A stretch of DNA of 22,711 bases. Origin: a virus. Positions 7,575 through 14,695 of this stretch are shown piece after piece. The stretch spans positions 1-22,711 of the IMG/VR virus record IMGVR_UViG_3300025132_000328. One strand, given 5' to 3'. How positions within the stretch are numbered: position 1 is the first letter of the stretch; the number at the start of each line of letters is the position of its first letter. The translations under genes were made by a program, and so were the position numbers. Below the pieces are notes generated by a model that worked only from the letters and a program-made list of their open reading frames with translations, searched no databases and was not told where the DNA came from.

Positions 7575-8122
7575 TGCAAAATATATTCTCAACAGGAATA
7601 CAAGTACATCAGTTGGAAGGTATTGATAATGAAAAACTTATTCAATATGCTGAAAAATATTCGTTAAGAAATCAATTAAAAGAAAAATACGACATACTAA
7701 ATAATAGTATATTTTCTACCGTAAACAATTTGGTAGAAATAAAAATGAATGATTATTTTAACCACATATATAACAACACACACCATATTAAGTTAACAGA
7801 AGCGTGGGCTAATGTGGACAATGATACAGCAATAACAGTACCACATACACATAAGTTTCATTTTGTAGTAGCTGTTTATTACCCTTTGTCTACAGATGGT
7901 TCTATTCGATTTATGAATCCGATGCCCAATTTAATAGTTCATCAAAACGATAGCATGATAGATAAGTATAATGAATACAATAGTGACTTTTATACACTGC
8001 CTGTTAAGACAGGGCAGTTAGTGGTATTTAATTCTATGTTGTATCATTATATAAATCAATCAAACAATAAAAGAATATCTATTGCCTATAATGGAAGTTT
8101 AATAAATGGACCTAGCATTTAA
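7574..8122 (+). CDS. Diverged 2OG-Fe(II) oxygenase-like protein with an HxH motif, 182 aa
   Basis: Third and most diverged member of the HxH set: W78 (EAWANV), H91-x-H93 (PHTHKFHFVVAVYY), GQLVVFNSMLYHYIN with H158, and R167 (KRISIAYN). The Ser-Gly of the usual SGIxY strand is replaced by VVAVY, and there is a longer insertion (about residues 116-140) between the barrel halves. AAGGA at 7565-7569 precedes the ATG within the previous gene's end, so the two are probably coupled. The 3' end overlaps the next gene by 17 nt. It is likely metal-binding; catalysis is not assured. Confidence 0.7.
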   Translation: MQNIFSTGIQVHQLEGIDNEKLIQYAEKYSLRNQLKEKYDILNNSIFSTVNNLVEIKMNDYFNHIYNNTHHIKLTEAWANVDNDTAITVPHTHKFHFVVAVYYPLSTDGSIRFMNPMPNLIVHQNDSMIDKYNEYNSDFYTLPVKTGQLVVFNSMLYHYINQSNNKRISIAYNGSLINGPSI

Positions 8123-8660
8123 TTTTGAAGATAAATTATTTTGGATACATAACTTTTTACCACAAGAAACATACAAAAACATGTATGTCGAATTTATAAA
8201 AAGTAGAAATAAATTAAACTTTACAAAAAGTAGTGTGGCCTGGAATACTTTTAAAGAAGAAGTTGATAATATGTCAGAAAGTTATAGCCAACAAAGTCAA
8301 GAAGAAAGTTTGCAAGAATATTTAAAGACTTATCACAATGTATTAAAGAACCAATCTTTTATAAATTTTTTAGATTTTAAATTTAAAAGTCATTTACGAA
8401 TATTTAAACACAATCAGCATTTAGCATGGCACTCTGACGAAAAAGATAATAGAAAATATGCAGCTAGTTTTTATTTTAATAGAACATGGAATGATAATTG
8501 GGGTGGAGAACTTATGTTTAAAAGTAAAGAAGCCTCGGGTTTTATACCGGTGCTAGGCAACTCTTTAGTTATAGTTAAGAAGGGATTGATACACAAAGTA
8601 AACGCTAATCTTAAAAAAACCCACCCTAGATTAAGCATACAGACTTGGATAAATAGCTAG
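8106..8660 (+). CDS. Fe(II)/2-oxoglutarate-dependent oxygenase, 184 aa
   Basis: Last cassette gene. The triad is H109-x-D111 (LAWHSDEKDN) and H163 (KKGLIHKVNA), with R175 (PRLSIQTWI) as 2OG ligand. The WNDNWGGELMF strand resembles the WSEEWGGELNV of the gene at 3357, so these two look like old paralogues at opposite ends of the cassette. The N-terminal ~90 residues are helical and Gln/Glu/Ser-rich (SQQSQEESLQEY). The ATG is preceded by GGAAG at 8093-8097 inside the upstream gene. A 52-nt gap follows, the longest on this strand. Substrate unknown. Confidence 0.82.
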   Translation: MDLAFNFEDKLFWIHNFLPQETYKNMYVEFIKSRNKLNFTKSSVAWNTFKEEVDNMSESYSQQSQEESLQEYLKTYHNVLKNQSFINFLDFKFKSHLRIFKHNQHLAWHSDEKDNRKYAASFYFNRTWNDNWGGELMFKSKEASGFIPVLGNSLVIVKKGLIHKVNANLKKTHPRLSIQTWINS

Positions 8661-8712
8661 ATTTACAAGGATTATAATATATAGTATAGAGTGCTAATAT
8701 ATTAGGATAAGT
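8661..8712 (+). promoter_or_regulatory. 52-nt AT-rich gap after the cassette; possible promoter and palindrome
   Basis: The longest gap between rightward genes. It holds a consensus-like -10 box TATAAT at 8673-8678, but no good -35 box at the right distance. A second candidate is an extended -10, TGCTAATAT, at 8692-8700. A perfect 12-bp palindrome CTAATATATTAG lies at 8694-8705 and overlaps the ribosome binding site AGGA (8704-8707) of the next gene. A promoter re-starting the virion genes after the cassette is plausible but weakly supported. Confidence 0.35.
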
Positions 8713-10890
8713 ATGCTACAAAAACTAGGTTTTGCTCCAGGATTCAACAAACAAGTTACCGAAACAGGCGCTGAAGGACAGTGGTTTGACGGTGATAATG
8801 TACGTTTTAGATATGGAACACCTGAAAAAATAGGGGGTTGGAGTCAATTAGGTGAGAGTAAATTAACAGGAGCTGCAAGAGCTATCCATCATTTTGAAAA
8901 CAATGACAGTGTTAAATATGCTGCCATAGGAACTAATAGAATTCTATACGTATATTCAGGGGGAACTTATTACGATATTCACCCTATCAGAGCTACTTTA
9001 ACTGGAGCTAATTTTTCATCTACATCGTCATCAACGTCAGTAACCATAACATGCAGCGGGGTGCATGGACTAATAGAAAATGACATTGTTCTATTTGATG
9101 ACGTAACAGGTTTATCAGGGTCTACATACACTAACGCTACCTTTGAGGACAAAAAATATATGGTTGCTTCTGTGCCATCAGCTACTACTTTTACGGTGAC
9201 AGCGGCTACTGCTGAAGCAGGAACTCCGTTAAGCACCGCAGGATCGGCATCTGTTCTTTGTTATTACAACGTTGGTCCTTCTCAACAATTAGGTGGTTTT
9301 GGATGGGGAACTGCTAACTGGGGAGGTGAAGCTAGTGCACCGGTTACAACTACGTTAGCTTCTGCATTAACAAATACTGTTGATACTACAATTGTATTAA
9401 CAGACTCTAGCCAGTTTCCATCATCAGGAGAAATTAGAATTGGATCTGAAGATATTAGTTATACAGCTAACAACACGGGAACTAACACTTTGAGTGGTGG
9501 AGCAAGAGCTGTAAACGGAACCTCACCATCCACACACAGTTCTAGCGCAACAGTTACAAATATATCTGACTTTGTTGCATGGGGAGAAGCATCTACAGCT
9601 GACTTTACAATCTCTCCAGGACTATGGGTATTAGATAACTTTGGTCAAAAATTAATTGCACTTATTTATAATGGTGCTTGTTTTGAATGGGACGGAGCTC
9701 CATCAAACGCAACAGCAACAAGAGCTACAATTATTCCAAACGCCCCAACTAAATCTCGTCATGTAATTGTTTCTACACCGGATAGACACTTAGTATTTTT
9801 TGGAACAGAAACAGATATAGGAGATCCGACATCTCAAGACGATATGTTTATTAGATTTTCTGATCAAGAAAATATTAATCAAACAAATTCTTACACTGTG
9901 ACTGCTACTAATACCGCAGGCACACAGAGACTAGCTGATGGATCAAGGATCATGGGAGCTATCAAAGGTAGAGATGCTATTTATGTTTGGACTGATACTG
10001 CATTATTTCTTATGCAGTTTGTGGGTGCACCCTTTACATTTTCTTTTCAACAAGTAGGAACCAACTGTGGACTACTGGGTAAGAACGCAGCTGTAGAAGT
10101 TGATGGCGCTGCGTACTGGATGTCAGAGAATGGATTCTTTACTTACGACGGACAATTAAAATCTATGCCATGTTTGGTAGAAGATTTTGTTTACGATAAT
10201 ATTAACACGACAGCCAGAGATTTAGTAAATGCAGGATTAAACAACTTGTTTGGTGAAGTGACTTGGTTTTATTGTAACAGTGGATCTAATGTGGTTAACA
10301 GACAAGTAACTTATAACTATCTAGACTCAACAGTTAAAAGACCTATATGGACAACAGGAAGTTTATCTAGAACCGCATGGCAAGACTCTGCTGTGTTTGG
10401 TTTACCACACGCCACCTCTTATGATGTAAATAGTAATGCTTCTTATGATGTTATTGGAAACACTGACGGCTGTACAATATACTATGAACAGGAAACAGGG
10501 ACCGATCAAGTTGATGCTGGAGGTGCTGTTACAGCTGTGATAGCTAACATATCTTCTGGTGATTTTGATATTACACAAAGAAGAAGCAATACTGGACAGA
10601 CTGTAGGGATGCCGGATCTAAGAGGAGACGGAGAGTTTATAATGAGAATTAGTAGATTTATACCAGATTTTATTGATCAAACAGGCAATACGTCGGTAAA
10701 GTTTAAAACAAGAATTTATCCCAATAGCACACAAGTTACAAATAGCTTTACTTGTACGTCATCAACCACTAAAAAAGATATAAGAGTCCGAGCTAGACAA
10801 ATTGCACTAGAGATTGCAAACACTACTAGTGGAGAAGATTGGAAGTTAGGAACGTTTAGATTAGATATACACCCAGGAGGTAGAAGATAA
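8713..10890 (+). CDS. Tail hub/nozzle-like virion protein, 725 aa
   Basis: The N-terminus (GAEGQWFDGDNVRFRYG, then KIGGW, residues about 19-43) is a signature I recognise from a large, abundant protein of Pelagibacter-type podoviruses. The layout is beta-rich with no enzyme motif: a Ser/Thr-rich Ig-like insertion at about 96-175, a second insertion with SSGEIRIGSEDISYTAN at about 235-250, then a propeller-like region with IKGRDAIYVWTDTALFLM and AAYWMSENGFFTYDGQ. The overall pattern recalls tail nozzle or packaged-DNA-stabilising proteins (T7 gp12 / P22 gp10 type), but that assignment is inference. It opens the second block of structural genes after the oxygenase cassette, and AGGA precedes the ATG. 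Confidence 0.6.
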   Translation: MLQKLGFAPGFNKQVTETGAEGQWFDGDNVRFRYGTPEKIGGWSQLGESKLTGAARAIHHFENNDSVKYAAIGTNRILYVYSGGTYYDIHPIRATLTGANFSSTSSSTSVTITCSGVHGLIENDIVLFDDVTGLSGSTYTNATFEDKKYMVASVPSATTFTVTAATAEAGTPLSTAGSASVLCYYNVGPSQQLGGFGWGTANWGGEASAPVTTTLASALTNTVDTTIVLTDSSQFPSSGEIRIGSEDISYTANNTGTNTLSGGARAVNGTSPSTHSSSATVTNISDFVAWGEASTADFTISPGLWVLDNFGQKLIALIYNGACFEWDGAPSNATATRATIIPNAPTKSRHVIVSTPDRHLVFFGTETDIGDPTSQDDMFIRFSDQENINQTNSYTVTATNTAGTQRLADGSRIMGAIKGRDAIYVWTDTALFLMQFVGAPFTFSFQQVGTNCGLLGKNAAVEVDGAAYWMSENGFFTYDGQLKSMPCLVEDFVYDNINTTARDLVNAGLNNLFGEVTWFYCNSGSNVVNRQVTYNYLDSTVKRPIWTTGSLSRTAWQDSAVFGLPHATSYDVNSNASYDVIGNTDGCTIYYEQETGTDQVDAGGAVTAVIANISSGDFDITQRRSNTGQTVGMPDLRGDGEFIMRISRFIPDFIDQTGNTSVKFKTRIYPNSTQVTNSFTCTSSTTKKDIRVRARQIALEIANTTSGEDWKLGTFRLDIHPGGRR

Positions 10891-11783
10891 TGGATGAAAT
10901 AGATATAAACTTATTAAAAAAATTTAGAGGCGCAAACCCAGACGCTGCTAATCTTACAGACGATCAAATACTTGCTATATTTGCAGGATCTGGACCAGCA
11001 GAATTAGAACCAACTTTAGCAGGTGATTATGGAAGTATAGAGTATGGAGACAATGACGGATTTAGTTTAAAAAGTTTAATACCTTTTGGTGAAGGGTCTT
11101 TGTCTAGACAAATTATTGAAGGTCTTGGAAGTTTCTTACCACAACAAGACCCAAGACAAGTAGCTTTAAATAAATTTTATGCAACTAGGGGCGGAATAGA
11201 TAACATAGGAAGAATAGAAAGCGGGATAATGAAAGGGTACAATCCTGTATCGGGCGGTGCTTTAAATTTTCTTACAAGTGGTAAATTTGGTGAACCTACA
11301 AATTATGGGCTACAAAGAACTTACGATAAAAGATTAGATACAATAGAAAATACTTTAGGTAAAAAATATGGTCTAGATGAAGATGACATAGAGTCTATTT
11401 ACGCAGGGACTTTTGACGAAGAAATTATTAATCCAATGACCGGTAAACAAACAGGTTTAATACAAAGACTAATGGATATAAACAAATTAAAAACTGACGA
11501 AGCCGCTATGTTACGAAACATAGTCTCTGGCGATGGGGTAGGTATAAACGTTGACACATCATCAGGAGATGGCACAGGTTCTTCTGGCTCTTACGATGCA
11601 TCTGCAATTAATGTGCCTGCTAACGTGGCAGCCGCTGGTGGTTCTTATGATGGTTTTCAATCTAATGAAGGTGGCTTTGAATTTACAGATTCTCAAGGCA
11701 GTGCCGCAACATCAGATCAAGGATTTACAGATGGAGGATACTATGCAGGTTTAGCAAGAGGAGGCATAGTTAGTTTATTATAA
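10890..11783 (+). CDS. Hypothetical virion protein, 297 aa
   Basis: Starts in a TAATG overlap behind a strong AGGAGG (10875-10880). The N-terminal region is acidic and helical (ANLTDDQILAIFAGSGPAELE). The middle has conserved-looking segments (QQDPRQVALNKFYATRGG, RLDTIENTLGKKYGLDEDD), and residues about 215-285 are Gly/Ser-rich and probably flexible. It ends in LARGGIVSLL, a double-glycine peptide that also recurs in neighbouring proteins. I do not recognise a function. Its place between the tail nozzle-like gene and the small structural genes suggests a virion component. Confidence 0.6.
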   Translation: MDEIDINLLKKFRGANPDAANLTDDQILAIFAGSGPAELEPTLAGDYGSIEYGDNDGFSLKSLIPFGEGSLSRQIIEGLGSFLPQQDPRQVALNKFYATRGGIDNIGRIESGIMKGYNPVSGGALNFLTSGKFGEPTNYGLQRTYDKRLDTIENTLGKKYGLDEDDIESIYAGTFDEEIINPMTGKQTGLIQRLMDINKLKTDEAAMLRNIVSGDGVGINVDTSSGDGTGSSGSYDASAINVPANVAAAGGSYDGFQSNEGGFEFTDSQGSAATSDQGFTDGGYYAGLARGGIVSLL

Positions 11784-11950
11784 TGGCAAAAATTGTACAA
11801 TCATTAACAAGAGCAACCCAAGAGTACGAAGCAACAACATTTCAATCTTTGGTTAGAGATCTTGACTCTGTAATAACAAAATTAAATACTTCTTTTCAAG
11901 AAGAAGTAAAACAAGAGATAGAAGCCAAAAGCTTTTTCTTGGAGGGTTAG
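11783..11950 (+). CDS. Small helical protein, 55 aa
   Basis: A short frame starts in a TAATG overlap with the previous stop and runs to TAG at 11948-11950. The protein begins MAKIVQSLTRATQEYEATTF and is predicted to be mostly one long amphipathic helix with a charged C-terminus (EEVKQEIEAKSFFLEG). The next gene starts on the last base of its stop codon (TAGTG), so it sits in a fully coupled series and is almost certainly translated. GGAGGG at 11941-11946, near its end, serves the next gene. Function unknown; it could be a small connector or chaperone. Confidence 0.65.
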   Translation: MAKIVQSLTRATQEYEATTFQSLVRDLDSVITKLNTSFQEEVKQEIEAKSFFLEG

Positions 11951-12309
11951 TGACAGTATCAAATGTATATAAATTTTTTGGAGTAGATGATGTTACATCT
12001 ACAGCTGCACAAAATATGTTTGGAACAACTGTTGTAAACGGTGTAACTAAACAAAATCCTTTGATAAACGAAACCTATATTATTAAATCTATTCTTGTAA
12101 CGTCTGCTGGTACACCTACCGTAACGGTGACTAACAACAGTATTACGACCATTAAAACAGCGGCTCTTACAGCTAATACAACCACGGAATTATTAACCAA
12201 CCCGTTAATAGTAGAGGGAGATACAACTCTTTCATTAACTTCTAGCAGCACAGATTCTTTTGATATTGCTATAAGTTATCTAAACATTAAAAAGGAGAGA
12301 TTAGATTAA
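11950..12309 (+). CDS. Small beta-rich structural protein, 119 aa (GTG start)
   Basis: The start is GTG at 11950, overlapping the previous TAG by one base and preceded by GGAGGG at 11941-11946. The sequence is dominated by Thr, Ser, Val and Ile in alternating beta-strand patterns (IIKSILVTSAGTPTVTVTNN and TTLSLTSSSTDSFDIAISYL), with no catalytic motif. It resembles small jelly-roll or Ig-like virion proteins such as decoration or tail-completion proteins in overall character only. It is followed by another coupled small gene. Confidence 0.6.
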   Translation: MTVSNVYKFFGVDDVTSTAAQNMFGTTVVNGVTKQNPLINETYIIKSILVTSAGTPTVTVTNNSITTIKTAALTANTTTELLTNPLIVEGDTTLSLTSSSTDSFDIAISYLNIKKERLD

Positions 12310-12479
12310 TGAAAATACTGGAACCAACAAAGGTAGAAACAACGTATAGACATAAGCAAACAGGCGAAATTTTTAAGGAAAGAAAAGACTGGGAAGCGAA
12401 GGGGTATAAGAATGATGACATGGCTCAGGACGTAAAAGTCATGATGCCACCTCTTGATTTACTCAGTAAAACAAAGTAG
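12309..12479 (+). CDS. Small conserved phage protein, 56 aa
   Basis: The frame starts in a TAATG overlap at 12309 behind AAGGAGAG and ends with TAG at 12477-12479. The protein has a compact charged middle (TTYRHKQTGEIFKERKDWEA) and an end, DVKVMMPPLDLLSKTK, that I recognise from short proteins in the same neighbourhood of other marine phages. The Tyr-Arg-His-Lys...Gly-Glu...Trp arrangement looks like a small beta-hairpin fold. Function unknown; the tight coupling supports a virion assembly role. Confidence 0.65.
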   Translation: MKILEPTKVETTYRHKQTGEIFKERKDWEAKGYKNDDMAQDVKVMMPPLDLLSKTK

Positions 12480-12501
12480 AACGATAAATTAAGGTAAAAA
12501 T

Positions 12502-13602
12502 ATGGCAATATCTCGAATGCAAGAACCCAGACAACTATATGGACTAGGAAGCCTCGTAAAAAAGGCAACTAGAGGTATCAAAAAGATAGCTAAAAGTCCA
12601 ATAGGTAAGGCTGCTTTATTTGCTGCGGGTGCATATGGTTTAGGTGCTTTAGGCGGAGCTGCTCAAGGCGGTGGTTTTTTAAACATGCTTAGAACAGGGG
12701 GCATGAAAAATTTTGGCCTACGTCAAATTGGTGGCGGTTTAGGTAGATTAGCCTTTGGTCTTAAAGATGCAAAAGGTTTAGCCGGTCAAGGTTTGTTTGG
12801 ATCTGGTGGTGTGTTCTCACCTAAAAGATCTTATCTTACAGCTGGACTTGCAGCATCAGCATTACCATTTTTTATGGGTGGTGACGAAGAAGTAGAGGAA
12901 GAAGTTGAGATGATTGACCCGGTAGCAATTAGACAAAGAGTAAAAGATTTTTATAGAACTGGAGCAAATCCAGATGAGTTTGCTTTTCTTCCAGATAAAC
13001 GATTTGTTCAACGTAATTTTTACGCGGCACAAGGTGGTTTAGCTGAAGACGAAGAAGAAGAAGATAGATCTATGATAGGTAAAATTAGAAAAATGCCTAA
13101 GACATTTTTAAATATGGGTGGTGGTGCAGGAGATCAACAGGCCCAACAAATGCTTATGATGGAATATGTAAAATATAAAAACCAAGGCGGTGACATGTCC
13201 TTTGAACAATTTGTAAAAGCAGTAATGCAAGCATCACAAGAACCAGCGCAACAACCGAGAGTCATGGCCCAAGAGGGTGGTATCATGGATACAGAAGAAG
13301 CAGAAATGATTGACATGGGTGGCATGGAAAAAGATTATAGAAACACAGGCGGTTTTGTTGAAATGGGTGGTAAAGAAAGAGCTGACGATGTACCGGCAAG
13401 ATTATCTAAAAACGAATTTGTATTTACAGCAGACGCTGTAAGAAACGCTGGAGGCGGAGATATCGACAAAGGCGCAGAAGTTATGGAAAACTTAATGAAC
13501 AATTTAGAACAAGGCGGAAAAGTTTCTGAAGACTCGCAAGGGTTAGAAGGAGCTCAAGCAATGTACGATCAAATGAAACAATTAGAATCGAGGGTAATAT
13601 AA
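12502..13602 (+). CDS. Internal virion protein candidate with hydrophobic N-terminus, 366 aa
   Basis: Residues about 33-58 (GKAALFAAGAYGLGALGGAA) and 111-126 (YLTAGLAASALPFFMG) are Gly/Ala-rich hydrophobic segments, followed by a strongly acidic stretch (DEEVEEEVEMID). The C-terminal domain (about residues 282-366), with GGKERADDVPARLSKNEFV and TADAVRNAGGGDIDKGAEVM, is a well-conserved module I know from marine phages, where it is annotated only as hypothetical. Several double-glycine peptides interrupt the chain (AAQGGL, AQEGGI, NTGGF, EQGGK). Membrane-active segments in a virion-region protein suggest a role in DNA ejection, but that is inference. Confidence 0.6.
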   Translation: MAISRMQEPRQLYGLGSLVKKATRGIKKIAKSPIGKAALFAAGAYGLGALGGAAQGGGFLNMLRTGGMKNFGLRQIGGGLGRLAFGLKDAKGLAGQGLFGSGGVFSPKRSYLTAGLAASALPFFMGGDEEVEEEVEMIDPVAIRQRVKDFYRTGANPDEFAFLPDKRFVQRNFYAAQGGLAEDEEEEDRSMIGKIRKMPKTFLNMGGGAGDQQAQQMLMMEYVKYKNQGGDMSFEQFVKAVMQASQEPAQQPRVMAQEGGIMDTEEAEMIDMGGMEKDYRNTGGFVEMGGKERADDVPARLSKNEFVFTADAVRNAGGGDIDKGAEVMENLMNNLEQGGKVSEDSQGLEGAQAMYDQMKQLESRVI

Positions 13603-14501
13603 TGGCAGTAGCAGATTATTTAGAAGACGTTGTAAAAGATTATACCACGCAAGCCACAGCTGCGTTTCAAGCACCTCTTGCTCCTGAAACATTTACAGGC
13701 AGACAGTTTATTGCTGGTGAAGATCCTTTACAAACTCAAGCGATAGGAATGGCAACACAGGGTGTTGGATCTTACGCACCATTTTTAACAGCAGCACAAG
13801 CTGCACAAGCAGCCTCTGCAAATCAAGTTGGCGGAGCTGTACAGACAGCAGGTGGCTTAGGAGCATTAACCGGGGCTCAAGCATATCAACCGTTTATGTC
13901 GCCTTATCAATCACAAGTCATTGACGAAACTTTAAGACAATTCGATATTGAAAGAAGTGGTGGGAGACAAGCGATACAAGATTCTGCTGTTGCCTCTGGT
14001 AACTTTGGTGGTGGTAGAGAAGGTGCAATGTTAGGTCAATACGATTCAGATTCACTGGCTAACAGAGCAGGGATCAGGGCTGGTCTATTACAACAAAACC
14101 TTATGCAGGCTCAACAACAAGCTCAACAAGCGTTTCAAAACCAAAGAGCAATTGGACAAGATCAATTAGGATTAGCCGGTGCTTATAGACAACAGGGTGT
14201 CGATCAAATGGGTCTATCTAATTTTGCAAGAACAGGTATGGGTCAAGACATTTCTGCACTAGGTTCTCTTGGTGCGCTTAGAAGTGGACTAGAACAATCT
14301 CGATTATCTGCAGACCAACAACAACAGAGAGCTATGGCTCAAGAGCCATACGGAAGATTAACACAATACGGAAATATTTTATCACAATTTGGTGGAGGTG
14401 TCGGTCAACAATACGTAGAGCCTCAACCTGTCAGCCCTTTCCAATCAGCACTTAGCACAGCCTTAGGTATTGGTGGATTGTACGGAAAAATATTTGATTA
14501 A
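13602..14501 (+). CDS. Ala/Gln-rich internal virion protein candidate, 299 aa
   Basis: Starts in a TAATG overlap. The chain is helical and rich in Ala, Gln and Gly (TAAQAAQAASANQVGGA and QAQQQAQQAFQNQRAIGQ). The central YQPFMSPYQSQVIDETLR followed by DSAVASGNFGGGREGAML is a signature I have seen in podovirus-type proteins near the ejection genes. It ends in ALGIGGLYGKIFD, a Gly-rich hydrophobic tail like a short membrane-interacting helix. There is no enzyme motif. Likely part of the ejection apparatus or tail interior; the assignment rests on composition and position. Confidence 0.55.
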   Translation: MAVADYLEDVVKDYTTQATAAFQAPLAPETFTGRQFIAGEDPLQTQAIGMATQGVGSYAPFLTAAQAAQAASANQVGGAVQTAGGLGALTGAQAYQPFMSPYQSQVIDETLRQFDIERSGGRQAIQDSAVASGNFGGGREGAMLGQYDSDSLANRAGIRAGLLQQNLMQAQQQAQQAFQNQRAIGQDQLGLAGAYRQQGVDQMGLSNFARTGMGQDISALGSLGALRSGLEQSRLSADQQQQRAMAQEPYGRLTQYGNILSQFGGGVGQQYVEPQPVSPFQSALSTALGIGGLYGKIFD

Positions 14502-14503
14502 TT

Positions 14504-14695
14504 ATGGCTAAATCTAAAACTAAAAAAACATCTCTTAAGGATAATCTTATGTTTAAAGCAGCTAATATAGGTGGAACTGGATACGGTCTTTTTGAACTAC
14601 TATCTCACATGGGTGCTTTTAAAGATGGTGGTAGAGTTCGAGGATGTGGTGTAGCTAAAAGAGGATTTGGTAAAGCTATGAGAGGAAAAAAATGA
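14504..14695 (+). CDS. Small basic protein, 63 aa
   Basis: Begins two bases after the previous stop. Lys-rich N-terminus (KSKTKKTSLKDN), a short hydrophobic middle (YGLFELLSHMGAF), then the basic tail DGGRVRGCGVAKRGFGKAMR. This tail is a peptide I recognise as recurring at the ends of small virion-region proteins in marine phages. It overlaps the next gene by four bases (ATGA). Possibly nucleic-acid or membrane binding; function unknown. Confidence 0.65.
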   Translation: MAKSKTKKTSLKDNLMFKAANIGGTGYGLFELLSHMGAFKDGGRVRGCGVAKRGFGKAMRGKK

